A DNA stretch of 64,000 nucleotides. Source: Stercorarius parasiticus (taxonomy: Eukaryota; Chordata; Aves; Charadriiformes; Stercorariidae). Position 1 is the stretch's first letter; each line of letters starts with the position of its first letter. A model generated the notes under the pieces. The model had not been told where the DNA came from and searched no databases. It was given only the letters and a program-made list of their open reading frames with translations. Shown piece by piece: positions 38,201 to 48,605 of this stretch. Made by a program: the position numbers and the translations under genes. The stretch is from the NCBI GenBank assembly GCA_013396915.1, contig VWZL01003407.1:129845-193844 (forward strand). Reading direction: 5' to 3'.

Positions 38201-41200
38201 TTGGGTAGTCATATATTTTAAAACTGATTTCTTTGCTGCATTCTTTCTCTACTCATTATATTACTTTCCTCCTCTACAAAATAGAAATTAATGTCAGTCT
38301 CTTGCATTTGTTGCTCCTTCTACTGTTGTAATGAAGATTGGCCGCCCTGCCATTGATGGCTATGTGTTCTATGTAACTATGTTCTATGACTTTGTTCTTT
38401 TGATACACCAACTGGCTTTCAGTAGTACAGCTCTGTGAATCTGTGTTAGGATCAAATGAACAGTCTGTTTTGCACATTCTACTGGTTCTGCTGGGAACAA
38501 GCCACTGACTGGAGATTTCACGTATCATCTGCTGGTAAAAATTTTTTCTTAAAGACACAGAATCCTTCATAAGACCTTATTTATTTATGTTAAGATCATT
38601 TAGATGGCTCATTTTCAAAGCCACATGCTAGCACAAGCATTGTAAATAAGTTGAAAATCTTCCTGTGTTTTAATGCTGCAAAACTTTGACATTGTCATGC
38701 TAATGAACTTAGAAGTAGGTGTAGGTATTTCTTTTTAACCTTACCATTGCTTCCTTGTTGAGATCTCCATTGTTCTCTATGTTTCCCTGAAGAGTGAAGT
38801 ACTCCTGCTGGTTTTTGTCATGTGATGTATAATTGAATTTCAAGGATGATTGTTTTGATGCAATAGTGTATGGATCCTCCTTAGCTTGGGAATTTACAAA
38901 GGTTATTTAGCCTTGGAGTGCTGTCTCTTGATATTTATCATCAAATTCAGGTCTTCTAGCAATTTACAATCAAATCATGTTTTGAGAGTCTCTGTGGAAT
39001 CTCATCTTTTAGGGCAAAATGAAATAGCATTTCTCCGTTTCTCCTCTGAAGATTTTTTTCTTCAACACTCATTTAGTATCTTCTGAAGAAGACTTCCTTT
39101 GGCAGAATACTTCAGTTACATTACAACAGCTGAGGTTACAGGGTTTCTTATGGTTTTAGTTAGCTGTTCTGGCAGAAATACAAGTCAGAAGTATATTTTT
39201 ACGTCCACTGGCCTGTTCTCTCCCCAGGTATTTAACAGTTTTGTAAGGATTATAATGCCAAATTCTTTTCCCTATGATTGACTTGTTTCCTTTGACTTGG
39301 TTTGCTTGTTTTAGGGCAGGTATTTTTTTTTTAATCCTTACTGCTGATTTATTGAATTGCTGCTATGTCTTATTGTTTTGTTCTCATTCTGATAAAGCTG
39401 ATTTGGTGGTGAGTAAAGTTGTTTAAGAAATGTTCTGTACATTTGATTTTTATTACTATTTTTAGTGTAAGTTTTAAGTTTTTATTTTTTGTCTGTTGCT
39501 GTGGATTGTCCCATTCTGATTTTAATGTTTTTTCATAAGGGATTTTACTCACTTGAAAAACATAGAACCAGTTATTTACCGTATGAGCAGCTTCAGCATA
39601 TAGATCTCTGAATTATGTTTCCCTCTGGCTTTTCTGTCTACTTTTTCCATTTTACCTTTGCTTTGCCCAGTATTTTTTAGTCTTATCAATCATGAATCTT
39701 CCTTTCTAGTTTCTTTCCTTTGTAAAAGTGCCACAGTTCTTGGTTCAGTAGTTTTAGTTCTGTGTGTACGGGTATGAACTTATTTATTTATGAATACTGC
39801 AACTTTAATTGCAATGTGTCAAAGCACTTGACTGTTCTACTTACTACTAAGCCTCTGCCTTAATTTGCTTTGCTTTTGACAGTGATTCACCTGTTCTACT
39901 GTTCATGCTGGATTTACAGCTTTGTTGTATTTGGTTCTGGGCTGCCTTGTTTTTATGTTGATGTTTATTTTCTATTTTAAGGTGATCTAGTTTTATTTCC
40001 TTGTTTCACAGTGAAAAGATTGTGACTTCTGCTGATGCCTGTTGCACAGTACCTCTTGGCATATGGCAGAAAGGGTGTGCATGTCACTTGTTCCAGAGAG
40101 AGTTGATGTTGGGGTGCTACCCAGTCTTGGGTTTGCCATGTGGTAAATTTCAGGTATCTTTCTTGTGTTGCTTTATGAGGAAAAAGGGCTTGCAAAAGTC
40201 AGATTGGTCAGCAAGCATACATCAGTGAATCTTTGGCCATTTTGGCTGGTTCTCAGTCTGTGCTTCCCCATTTGCTTTCTATTTCTCAGTGGTTTATTCA
40301 GGAGTTGCTCACCACTGGGAGTAAGTAACGGTTTGGTATTCTGATGACCTTGATTAGGAAGGTATTGTAGAATCATCTTTGTTCTTAACTCTTCCTTTTC
40401 TTCTCCTGACGCAAGTCTGGCACTGTATCATTGCTTGGAATCTGGTACTTATGATCATCGTTTCGTAGGTGGCAAATAAATTTTTTACAGAACTTGTCAT
40501 GGTGAGTGCTACTTGCTCTAAATGCCCTTTGCCACTGCAGCTTGAGCAGAGGGCATCATTTCGCTTACATGAAGTGCTTTTTATTCAGGCTTGTCAGTTG
40601 GTTGTGATTGATCCTGATTCGGTTTTCAGGATTTTTTGGGGGGGTGGGGTGGGGGAAGTTTGGTTTTGCATTACAATAGTGAGCTTTGTTTTCTCCTTGG
40701 CAGCATGGGACTTCTTAGGATCTTGCTTTCCAGGGAATAGCTTTTGAGGAGCTTTCTTAAAATCTAAGAAGTTGGTGCTGCCGTGTTTCGCACGCTCTTT
40801 CGCTGAGACATAGCCTGCATGTGTGTCTGCAAAACTGTCAACTCTTCAATATATTTACTTGACCAATAATCAATAAAAGTCTTGAGAAGAAACTGAAACT
40901 GACATCAATGGAAAAGTGAAGCAGGAATAATAAAGAAAGGTCTGAATATCTACATAATTTGATAAAACTTACCTTAGAAGTTTAGCTTAAACTCTAGGTT
41001 TAATATTGAGAGGTCAAGATTCTTAGATTGATATTTTGGCAGCAGAGTAGCCTGACTTGAACGTTTTTTTAGAGACATCACTTGAGGAATGCCAGGATCT
41101 TGACTTAGGATACTTCCATAAAAATGGAAAGCTGAAAAGATATCTTCGTAGCTTCAATATCAGTTCTTATTTGCAGTATACCTGAGCGTAAGTCTAATGA

Positions 41201-44200
41201 TTGTTTTTATCTTTTACAGGCTGGTTACACCTCTGTTCGAGAGCTACAGCAGCATTTAGGACTCAAAAGGAGGGTTATTCTTGAATCTTGCAGAGCATTA
41301 ATAGATCTTGTTGAAGAAAGAACCCATATTCTACCAACTGCAAAAGAGGTAAAATGCAGAAGAGCGTACAGATCATTTCTGAATTCTGCTGAGCCATTTG
41401 TAGAGTGTGCCTCCCTCAACCACTTGTTACTTTCACCAGTAGGGATTGCCACTGTCAAAACTCATTAATCTGCTTTTTAAGTCTGGTTCATTACCCTAAG
41501 CTGTCAACGTATGTAGATAAGAGTAAATTCAGTTGTCTTTACTTGAAATTGATCTGCACGATAACTCCTCACAACTGACTTGTATGGAGGAGTAACTTCC
41601 AACGAAGAGTTAGTGACAAACAGTAGGGAGAGTGTACAGTCTCAATTGGCACAGTTGCCTAGATATTTAATATGTGTGTGATCTAACATGTTACGAAAAA
41701 TGAGCTGTCATAGACCTGTAAGCAAAACTGATTTTATAGTGGGGGCAGAGTGAACTGTGGTCTGAGAAGGTGATGGAGATTGGGAAAATATTATCTTAAT
41801 ATGTTGCTCAAAAGAAGCTTCTGAATTTACCTGAACTGGAGTTGGTCTCCCTTTCAGTTAATGTTGTGGTCCCTTCCAAGTCAGCCAGGTTTAGACAACA
41901 AAATTTCAAAAATTAATGTAGTAATATAAAATAAATTCTAGTACCTTCAATCTTCTTTGGCCTATTGATTGTATGACGCTTCAAGATTTATACATGATGC
42001 TTACAAGGAGAGAATGACTCGTGCTTTTCATGATATCATATGTTTTAAGAAAATTAAATTCTGTCTCTTGAATCTATTGTGGAGAATAAACTAGTTTATA
42101 TAGTTTCCATTTCGTGTGTTTTAAAAGCACTTCCTGCAATCGTTTGTGGTAAAACATGAAGTAATGCTGTATAAAAAGGACTAATATCTCCAATATCTCT
42201 TAATTTATCTAAAAAAAACGTTTTTCTGTAAGGAAGGTCTTGTCTCTCTCTGGGATGATGTAGAAAATCCTCCTCATTCTCTTAGTAAAGAGACATCATT
42301 GGCGTCTAAAGTCCCAGAGCACTTCATAGAGAAATTGTGGCAGCGTGTTGTGGGTGACAGCTTGGTGCTTGGAGTAAAACTAACTGAATCATTTTACTTG
42401 TAAGTATATACATCTATCTAATAATTTCATTGAGTAGTTTTATAGAAACTGAATTTGCAGGTTAAGCTCTGCAGTAGCAAGAGTGGATTTTTGAGCTTTG
42501 AACGTTCTCATTTTGATCATCTTTATATAAAGTGTTTCAAGTGTGTGTCTTTGTCAGTATTGTTGCTGCTGCTTGTCTCTCTAGCACAGTGCAAAACAAT
42601 AGCTAAAAATCAGTTGTGTCAGTATAACAGCATCATTACTGGAGGCTTTTTACAACAGAGTTTTCTTTGACAAAAATTACAATTCTTTATAGTCCGTGTT
42701 GACGTAGCTATGCTGATATCAGTGTGTGATGTAGATAAAGCTCTGTCTTAGCTATACAGTTCCTGATGCCTTAGTGTTAACATCTTTCCATTCCTGAAGA
42801 GCTATTTGCTTAGAGTAAAGAAAACATTTTATATTCTCTGATCACCTTAAATACTCAGCTTTTGAACTGAACTATGCTACAGTCAAGTATCCAATCAAAT
42901 AAAATATTTGCTAAGCTTATGTATTGTGTGAATTATGTAGAACAATCAGCCATATGGTACTTAAACCTTCAAAACAATTTGTTTATTCTTATTATTGTCT
43001 TTAGAATGATTTTTTTTTTATTCTGTTCATTTCAATTGCTCAGTTCTAGTTGTAACTACTACTTGTGTAATTTCCCCCTTACAGGGAGGGAATTAATTTA
43101 GAACAGTTTAAAAAGTCAGGATTACATGAAACATAAATTTATGATGTGCACTGTGTAATGTAAATCTTGGTGGAGTCAGAATTTACCTTTTGACCTGTAT
43201 TCCCACAAATAGTGCAGCTGAGACTGTGTTAGGGTAAGCTTAAAGACTACTGATGCCACTGGAAATCATTCCAGTGGTTGTGAGGGACCTGACCTGCTAC
43301 ACCCTTTGGCCATTCTGCTGGAGCTGTGGGTATATTATTTCTGAAGTGCCAGATTGCTATAACTTTACAAGAAAGTTGACCTCATCTTCTTGATAACCTC
43401 TGAGGCAAGAGATTGGTTTTGTCTGTCCAGTGTTTATTCTTTTAGCTTTAATGATGATGACTTTGCTTTTGAAAATTAAATAATTCCTGTATAGCTTCAG
43501 AAATCCTCAGAAGATTTGGAACCATTCTTTAAAACCTAGCAGCAATATTGCCCTCTCCCCCATTTTTACAGTTGAAAAAAGATTTGTGAAGATGAAGTCA
43601 TTGGTCAAAGGTTCCCTGGTAGGCTAGCAGCAGAACCTAGGTCTTCTGGGCTCCAGTTCAGTACTATATACAACGACCTGTGTTTATGGGGAAAAGGGCT
43701 TGCTTTCTCTCCACCCCCAACACTGTAAGTCTTTATTGATTATTTCTGTGCTTCCTACCAATGCAAGATTGCAGTGGTGTTTTAAATTGCATTTTGATGG
43801 TGGTGATACTTTTCTGTAAAGAAAATCAGACGTTCATAAACTTTCAGATGTCAGTGACATCTTGAGATGGAATTGATTGACAGAATAAAATATTCATAAA
43901 GAGAGGATCTGAAACAGTAATATTAGGATTTCATTGAAAGAACCCTGTGTTGAATAAATGAAGTACTTCATACATTTCAGGAAATTACTGAATGTTTCAC
44001 GTAATAGTATTTTAAACCCTTTATTTTACCCTCTGCATTCAACTTTGACTATCTATAAAACAATATGTAACATCAGAAGAGCTTTTAGTCCTCAAAGAGG
44101 GCAGAATTGATATTTTCTGTAATTTTTTATTAAAAGAAAGTTAAGTCTTTAAATTATAATTGTCATAGAGTATCTGTATGGGTTATGTGGAACTTTCAAC

Positions 44201-47200
44201 ATTTTCTGTGCCAATCAGACATCCAAATTCTTTGTTGAAATGAGGCCTCTAACTCCTAGAAGCTCTTAGAAAATTCAGTCCACATTTTGAAAATCTTTAC
44301 ACTAGGCTTAGATTAAATAGTCCTTTGAAGAACTTACTCTCTTTGCACAGTCTGTGACTTGACTTGGAACGATATTGGAGTTTGTGGTAGTCTTAATTGT
44401 CTGTATATATTTCCAAAGTTCTGGTTATTTGTCAGAAGGCAGAATACAAACTAGAAGTGCAATCATCTTTTATGGATTTTTCACAGGTCACTGAGTGACG
44501 TCAGTTTATCTTTAGTGATGGATCAAGACTTCTCTTCGATTTCTCCGATTATTGAGTGTCGAAATAAAATCATTAAATTGAACAAAGCCTTCTCAGCGTT
44601 GTCTGTCTCTTCGTGTCAAATTGAGCCTCCTCCAAAAAAGATGAAATTGGACTTGCATAGCAACAGTGATCTGAAAAAAGGGATTCCTAAGAGATGTTCA
44701 AGGGTTCAGCTGGATGGAGCAAAGACAGTCATTGCTGTTACCAGCCTTGCACCATTGTTGGCATTTCATCGTGTGCGTTGCATAGTTCTTCTGCATACGA
44801 AGAAAAAGAAACATCAGAATGATAGTTTACAGGAGAGCAAAAAGGTTACTGTACTCTGTGGGAAAATTTTGTTAAGTCTGGAAGACATTTCAAATGGAAA
44901 ATATTCAGTAAAGATGCTAAGGGATAATAGTTACTGTACAGGTAAATGGATTGATATTATTTGGATTCATAAATATATGGTTGATTTTTCTGTTTACTCT
45001 GGGTGATGCCAAGCTAAGTTACCAAGGTATAATCACATCTGTGTCTTTGAACATGAACCGCATAGATCTGTTGGGAATTAAAAGCTGGGTGAAATACAAG
45101 ATGGAACAGTTTTCAAAATGGAAAAAATGTTCCATTTTCAGTACCAGCTAGCATGGGTGCTGAAGTGTATCTGGAAAGGTTAATTTTGAAGATAAGCCTG
45201 AGTACAGAATGCTGAAGTCTGTGTTCTTTCTATAAATAAGGTACCGTTGATTAGATGCGTAGATTTTTTTTTTTTAATGACATAGTGCTACCTCTTAAAT
45301 AATACCAAAACAATTGAAGCTTGTCCTCATCTACACACCTATGAAGGTCATTTATTTTCCTTTCTTTTAATATTCCTGATTGAATTGATTTTGAACTGGA
45401 TTTCTGCTCATGTAGCGAAATATCCTTTTGATCGTTTGCAATGAATTTTAATTTTTTTTTCTTCCTTTAATGCTATATTGTTGGCTAAAGCCAACATGTC
45501 ATCTTACTATCACAGGAGGCTTTTAATAGTCTTCTTTTGGCAAGGTGATGTTTATTTTTAGACCTTTCATTATATAGGTGGGGCTCTGTTAATCAGCTAA
45601 CTATCTTGGTTGACAGAAGTAGGTACAAGAATTTAGGTGAGAAGAAAATTCCCAAAGAATGCCAGAATGCAGGTGCAAACTCTTCACATAAAACTGGGAG
45701 TGTCAACCAAAAATCTAAGCACATTTAATGCATGCAACATCATCAAAATATTTAGGTCAAATATGTTTTTGCTGTATTTTCTTGCAGGTTCCATGGAAGA
45801 TATACTTGCTGTCCTTGCAGTATCTGTCAGATTCTCCTTTCAGATTGTGTCTTCTGACTGCACATTGACTCCAGTAAATTCATGGTTATTGGGAGAAATG
45901 GAGTGCACACCATTTAAAGAATGCCACGACAACATATTCTGTCATAAAGCAGGAAATGTCTACGGTACAGTTTTTAACTGGACCCTGAAAAATCCATTTG
46001 AAGGAGTTCTAACATTATTTTGCAGGTAAAATTGCTCAAAAATGTAGACTATATTCATCTTGCATACACTCTTTTTTATCTTTACATTATTTCTTACTGG
46101 CACCACAAACAGCCAAAATCATAACCAATAGGCTTCCAATAGGATAATATGATAATGATCAGCAGTAACAGAGTTATTTTCAAATCAGAACTATGGCAGA
46201 ACCTGAACTGCATTGTTTTAACTTTTTCTAGGCTAGAATATCGAATTACAAATAAGTCTAGTCTCCATTAATATCTGTTTGGTACAATTTCTTTGGTTTG
46301 TTTCACAGTATCATGATTTTATATTAATTTTTCCTATGTTATTCTTCATGTAAGATATAATTTTTCTTCCTCATGTGTTGATTTAAAAATAATTCCTTAA
46401 AAAACAAAAACCCAAACTGATACGTTTATTTCCTATCTACCATGATTTTGAAAAGGACATAATCTGAAGAGTCACAATGATTTCCTTTTCTTATATAGAT
46501 TCTTGGACAAGTGTCTATAAAATTTCCTAAACCAGGCCAAACAAGTTAGTAATACTGCCATAATTTACAATTTAGCTGGATAAGGCTCGCAACATAAAGT
46601 ATTTCTCAAGTATTGACAAATGTTCGCTGTCCTGAAGAGTTCAAGCTAAAAAATAGAAGAAAGAAAAGATATATCTCTTAAGAGTTTCTAATTTATGGTG
46701 AGGTACAATCTTTTGTACAAGGTACAAATTAGGAGTTGTTTTCCTTCTTTTATGTTAGAGGAAAGGCTGAAATGTTTAAGAAATCAATCAGTAAAATTTT
46801 AAGCCTCAAGATTTTTGGTTCCTTCTGAAAAGTTAGATTACTTGATACTATTCACTTTTGATCCAATTTTGCATTAATAGTTAGTGAGCAGCATGTTTAT
46901 GGTGTAACTATGTACTTTCTATATCTTTTTTTGCCATTGTCATGGTTTGGGCTGGACTGGCCACTGAGACAAATGACAGATTCGTCTTTGGATTGACCTT
47001 TTATCCAGCTAGGATATCTCTGTGATAGGTGGGAGCTACAGACTATTCTTTTTTATGGCCTTTCAGAACCAAAATAAACTGTCTGTTATAAGCAGTGGAA
47101 TTTTAAGATAACTAAATTGAAATAGAAGTACCTTTAAGGAAAAATGCCTTTCTGATCTGTGTGAGAAAACTAGCTACTTAAGGGTGCTTGTGGGGTTTTT

Positions 47201-48557
47201 TGCGTTGATTTTTTTCACAGAATCATAGAACACCAGGTTGGAAGGGACCTCGAGGATCATCTGGTCCAACCTTTCTTGGCAAAAGCACAGTCTAGACAAG
47301 ATGTCCCAGCACCCTGAACAGCTGAACCTTTCTTGCCGCTCCACTGCGGGTCAGACTGGCTCCGGAGCAGCTCCCATCAGCAGCTTCTTGTTTGTTTGTT
47401 TTTGGTGCTGGTGTGTTGTCTTTTTTCTGAGATAATTTTTTCTTTTTCCCCATCAAAAGACATCTTCCGAGGAGTTTATCTGGGCAAACACTGGAAATAA
47501 GACTGGACAAACTCTGCATTCTTCTTAGAATGAGGAATGTGTCACTATGTAATATATGCTACACTGGTATCCAGGAGCGTAGGTTCCCTGATAATTACCA
47601 GCACTATTTTATCTTGGTTTCTTAATAATGTTGAATGTCTGATTTTTTTTAAGTGCAGCTTTCCCTCTACAGTGACGATTTAAAAAAGACAAGCTGTGGG
47701 CCACCTAATAGCTATGCTGTACATAGCTATCGATAATGACAATCTATGAAAATAAGTGACTTCTTTCTGCCCCTAAATGTAGCCCAGACAACACATTTCC
47801 TTTGTGCTGTTACACGTGGCTTTCACATACAATGAATTGCTTCTTAAAGAAACAAGTGATGCACATGTAACCCTAATCATGGACAAACCTTTTAGCTTAG
47901 AATATTTATCTTGCTGAAGTCTGCTTAGCATCAATTCTTTTGACATACAGTGGCTAGTGTGCATGCCATTAGAAAGCCCTTGCTTACTCTTTTATGTACA
48001 GTGCACAGAATACTTAAAACCGTAATCAGCATGGTTTTCCCTGTTAGATTTAAAGTAGCTTTTTTTTATTTTCCACTATATAATTTTGAAGATATGAGGT
48101 AGCTTTAGTAATAATAATAATCATCTTATTTTGCAGAAATCTGACTGTCTTGTTCCAGTGCCTTCACAGCCTTACTAGAGTTCTTCCACCAAGCTGTGAT
48201 ATAAAACTCCTGAGATCTGGAAGCAAAGGTGCACTTACTGACCAGTTAGCACTGGCTTTGGAAAAAGAAATCCTCACCTCAAGGAGTTCTTTCTTCTCAA
48301 AAGAAAGCAAAGCTGAAAACAGTTTGACATGGGGTAATGAGCCTGGCAAGAAAATCAGTGATGCTCCTCTGGCTTCTTTACTGGACAGTGAGGAAGGAGT
48401 TCAGCAATTCAGAAGGAAGCTTCAGACTGAACGCGAAGAGAGTGTGCTGAGTATGAATGAAACAATGAATGGTGCCCTTTACCGGGAAATTGCTTTGAAA
48501 ATAGCAGAAGCTCAGCTCAGTTCAGATATCATTGTGTGGAGACTGAGCAAGTCCTAG
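34346..48557 (+). CDS. FANCB: FANCB, Fanconi anaemia complementation group B protein (complete CDS, eight coding exons)
   Basis: FANCB is a nuclear subunit of the Fanconi anaemia core complex. With FANCL and FAAP100 it forms the catalytic module that monoubiquitinates FANCD2-FANCI at DNA crosslinks. Coding exons are 34346-35281, 36227-36379, 36894-36986, 41220-41348, 42233-42399, 44487-44941, 45788-46025 and 48137-48557. They total 2592 nt, 863 codons plus TAG, against 859 residues in human as I remember it. Matches include YNGEVLIFQLSK, VRRMVFNSDTK, FVGTGSEQLLLLFK, LKKQLRISLVAITHKNQL, KITDLGEVNY, LSLEDISNGKY, NPFEGVL and GALYREIALKIAEAQL. An in-frame TAA at 34337-34339 supports the ATG at 34346. 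The protein has no known enzymatic motif. PPPKKMK at residues 540-546 looks like a nuclear localisation signal. Confidence 0.96.
35282..36893. other. FANCB introns 2 and 3
   Basis: Introns 35282-36226 and 36380-36893 around exon 3. AT-rich, with no repeat or RNA gene recognised. The frame ALQ-VASKW joins directly across the first. Confidence 0.75.
36227..36379 (+). CDS. FANCB: FANCB exon 3
   Basis: The exon is 153 nt, phase 0 at both ends. The acceptor is TTCTACTGTAG and the donor TATGCA/GTAAGT. It encodes VASKWQNVKSVLVDDFVGTG and KITDLGEVNYA, matching human [20 protein letters not shown] and KITDLGKINY from memory. Confidence 0.93.
36894..36986 (+). CDS. FANCB: FANCB exon 4
   Basis: The exon is 93 nt, phase 0 at both ends. 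The acceptor is TTTTTTAG; using the AG two bases later would create an immediate stop. The donor is TTACAG/GTTTGT. It encodes SGINYKHDVPSAEGLQENG then LLTVKALETRLQ. Only the tail (LETRLQ against human LETGLK) is clearly conserved, which fits a linker of matching length (31 against about 32 residues). Confidence 0.85.
36987..41219. other. FANCB intron 4 (4.2 kb), with a possible decayed antisense coding remnant
   Basis: This is the largest FANCB intron and lacks CR1. Between about 38.27 and 41.15 kb the minus strand reads as long, protein-like but stop-interrupted frames rich in K, N, S, Q and E. Between 39119 and 38274 one frame holds about 280 codons with ten internal stops. A G-run lies at 40638-40656. 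This may be a degraded retrocopy or transposon, or chance in A-rich sequence; no family was assigned. Confidence 0.3.
41220..41348 (+). CDS. FANCB: FANCB exon 5
   Basis: The exon is 129 nt, phase 0 at both ends. The acceptor is TCTTTTACAG and the donor AAAGAG/GTAAAA. It encodes AGYTSVRELQQHLGLKRRV and ESCRALIDLVEERTHILP, which aligns with human [20 protein letters not shown] and ALINLV as remembered. It follows the largest FANCB intron (4.2 kb). Confidence 0.92.
42233..42399 (+). CDS. FANCB: FANCB exon 6
   Basis: The exon is 167 nt. The acceptor is TTTTTCTGTAAG and the donor TACTT/GTAAGT. It encodes EGLVSLWDDVENPPHSLS then EHFIEKLWQRVVGDSLVLGV. The LVLGVK element matches human SLVVGVK from memory. 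Enters in phase 0 and leaves in phase 2. Confidence 0.92.
44487..44941 (+). CDS. FANCB: FANCB exon 7 (contains NLS-like motif)
   Basis: The exon is 455 nt. The acceptor is TTTTTCACAG and the donor TACAG/GTAAAT. It encodes SLSDVSLSLVMDQDFSS, RNKIIKLNKAFSA, the basic motif PPPKKMKLD, AVTSLAPLLAFHRVRCIVLL and LSLEDISNGKYSVKM. Human counterparts are SLNDVTLSLLMDQ, AVTSLSPLLTF and LSLEDLSTGKY as remembered. Phase is 2 in and 1 out. Confidence 0.93.
45788..46025 (+). CDS. FANCB: FANCB exon 8
   Basis: The exon is 238 nt. The acceptor is TTTTCTTGCAG and the donor TGCAG/GTAAAA. It encodes GSMEDILAVLAVSVRFSFQI, NSWLLGEMECTPFKECHDN and GNVYGTVFNWTLKNPFEGVL, which pairs with human [20 protein letters not shown] from memory. 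Phase is 1 in and 2 out. Confidence 0.94.
47216..47335 (-). repeat. CR1 3'-end fragment in the last FANCB intron
   Basis: The sequence begins TCACAGAATCATAGAACACC and continues GGTTGGAAGGGACCTCGAGG, TCATCTGGTCCAACC and CACAGTCTAGACAAGATG. This is a well-preserved reverse-strand CR1 3' end. The right limit is uncertain; similarity fades around 47335 before a T-rich stretch. It is antisense to FANCB. Confidence 0.88.
48137..48557 (+). CDS. FANCB: FANCB exon 9 (terminal coding exon)
   Basis: The acceptor is TATTTTGCAG. The coding part is 421 nt and ends at TAG 48555-48557. It encodes RNLTVLFQCLHSLTRVLPPS, LTDQLALALEKEILT and the C-terminal helix GALYREIALKIAEAQLSSDI. Human has VMFQCLHNLIRILP and [20 protein letters not shown] as remembered. 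The C-terminal conservation suggests a structural contact within the core complex. Confidence 0.95.
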
Positions 48558-48580
48558 AAATTATTCACTATGTTTATTTG

Positions 48581-48586
48581 AATAAA
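48581..48586 (+). terminator. FANCB: FANCB polyadenylation signal
   Basis: A canonical AATAAA lies 24 nt after the TAG stop, followed within 20-60 nt by T-rich sequence. If used, the 3' UTR is only about 50 nt. The cleavage site itself cannot be placed. Confidence 0.75.
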
Positions 48587-48605
48587 GTTTTATTAAGATT
48601 ATACT

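Larger units (their letters stand above)
41349..48136. other. FANCB introns 5 to 8
   Basis: Introns 41349-42232, 42400-44486, 44942-45787 and 46026-48136. Apart from the CR1 end at 47216 and a short LTR-like string at 46938-46955, only AT-rich unique sequence was seen. Confidence 0.75.

Noticed and set aside
46938..46955. TGTCATGGTTTGGGCTGG, resembling the end of an avian retroviral LTR
   Set aside because: Only about 18 bases match and no partner LTR, primer site or internal coding region is seen.
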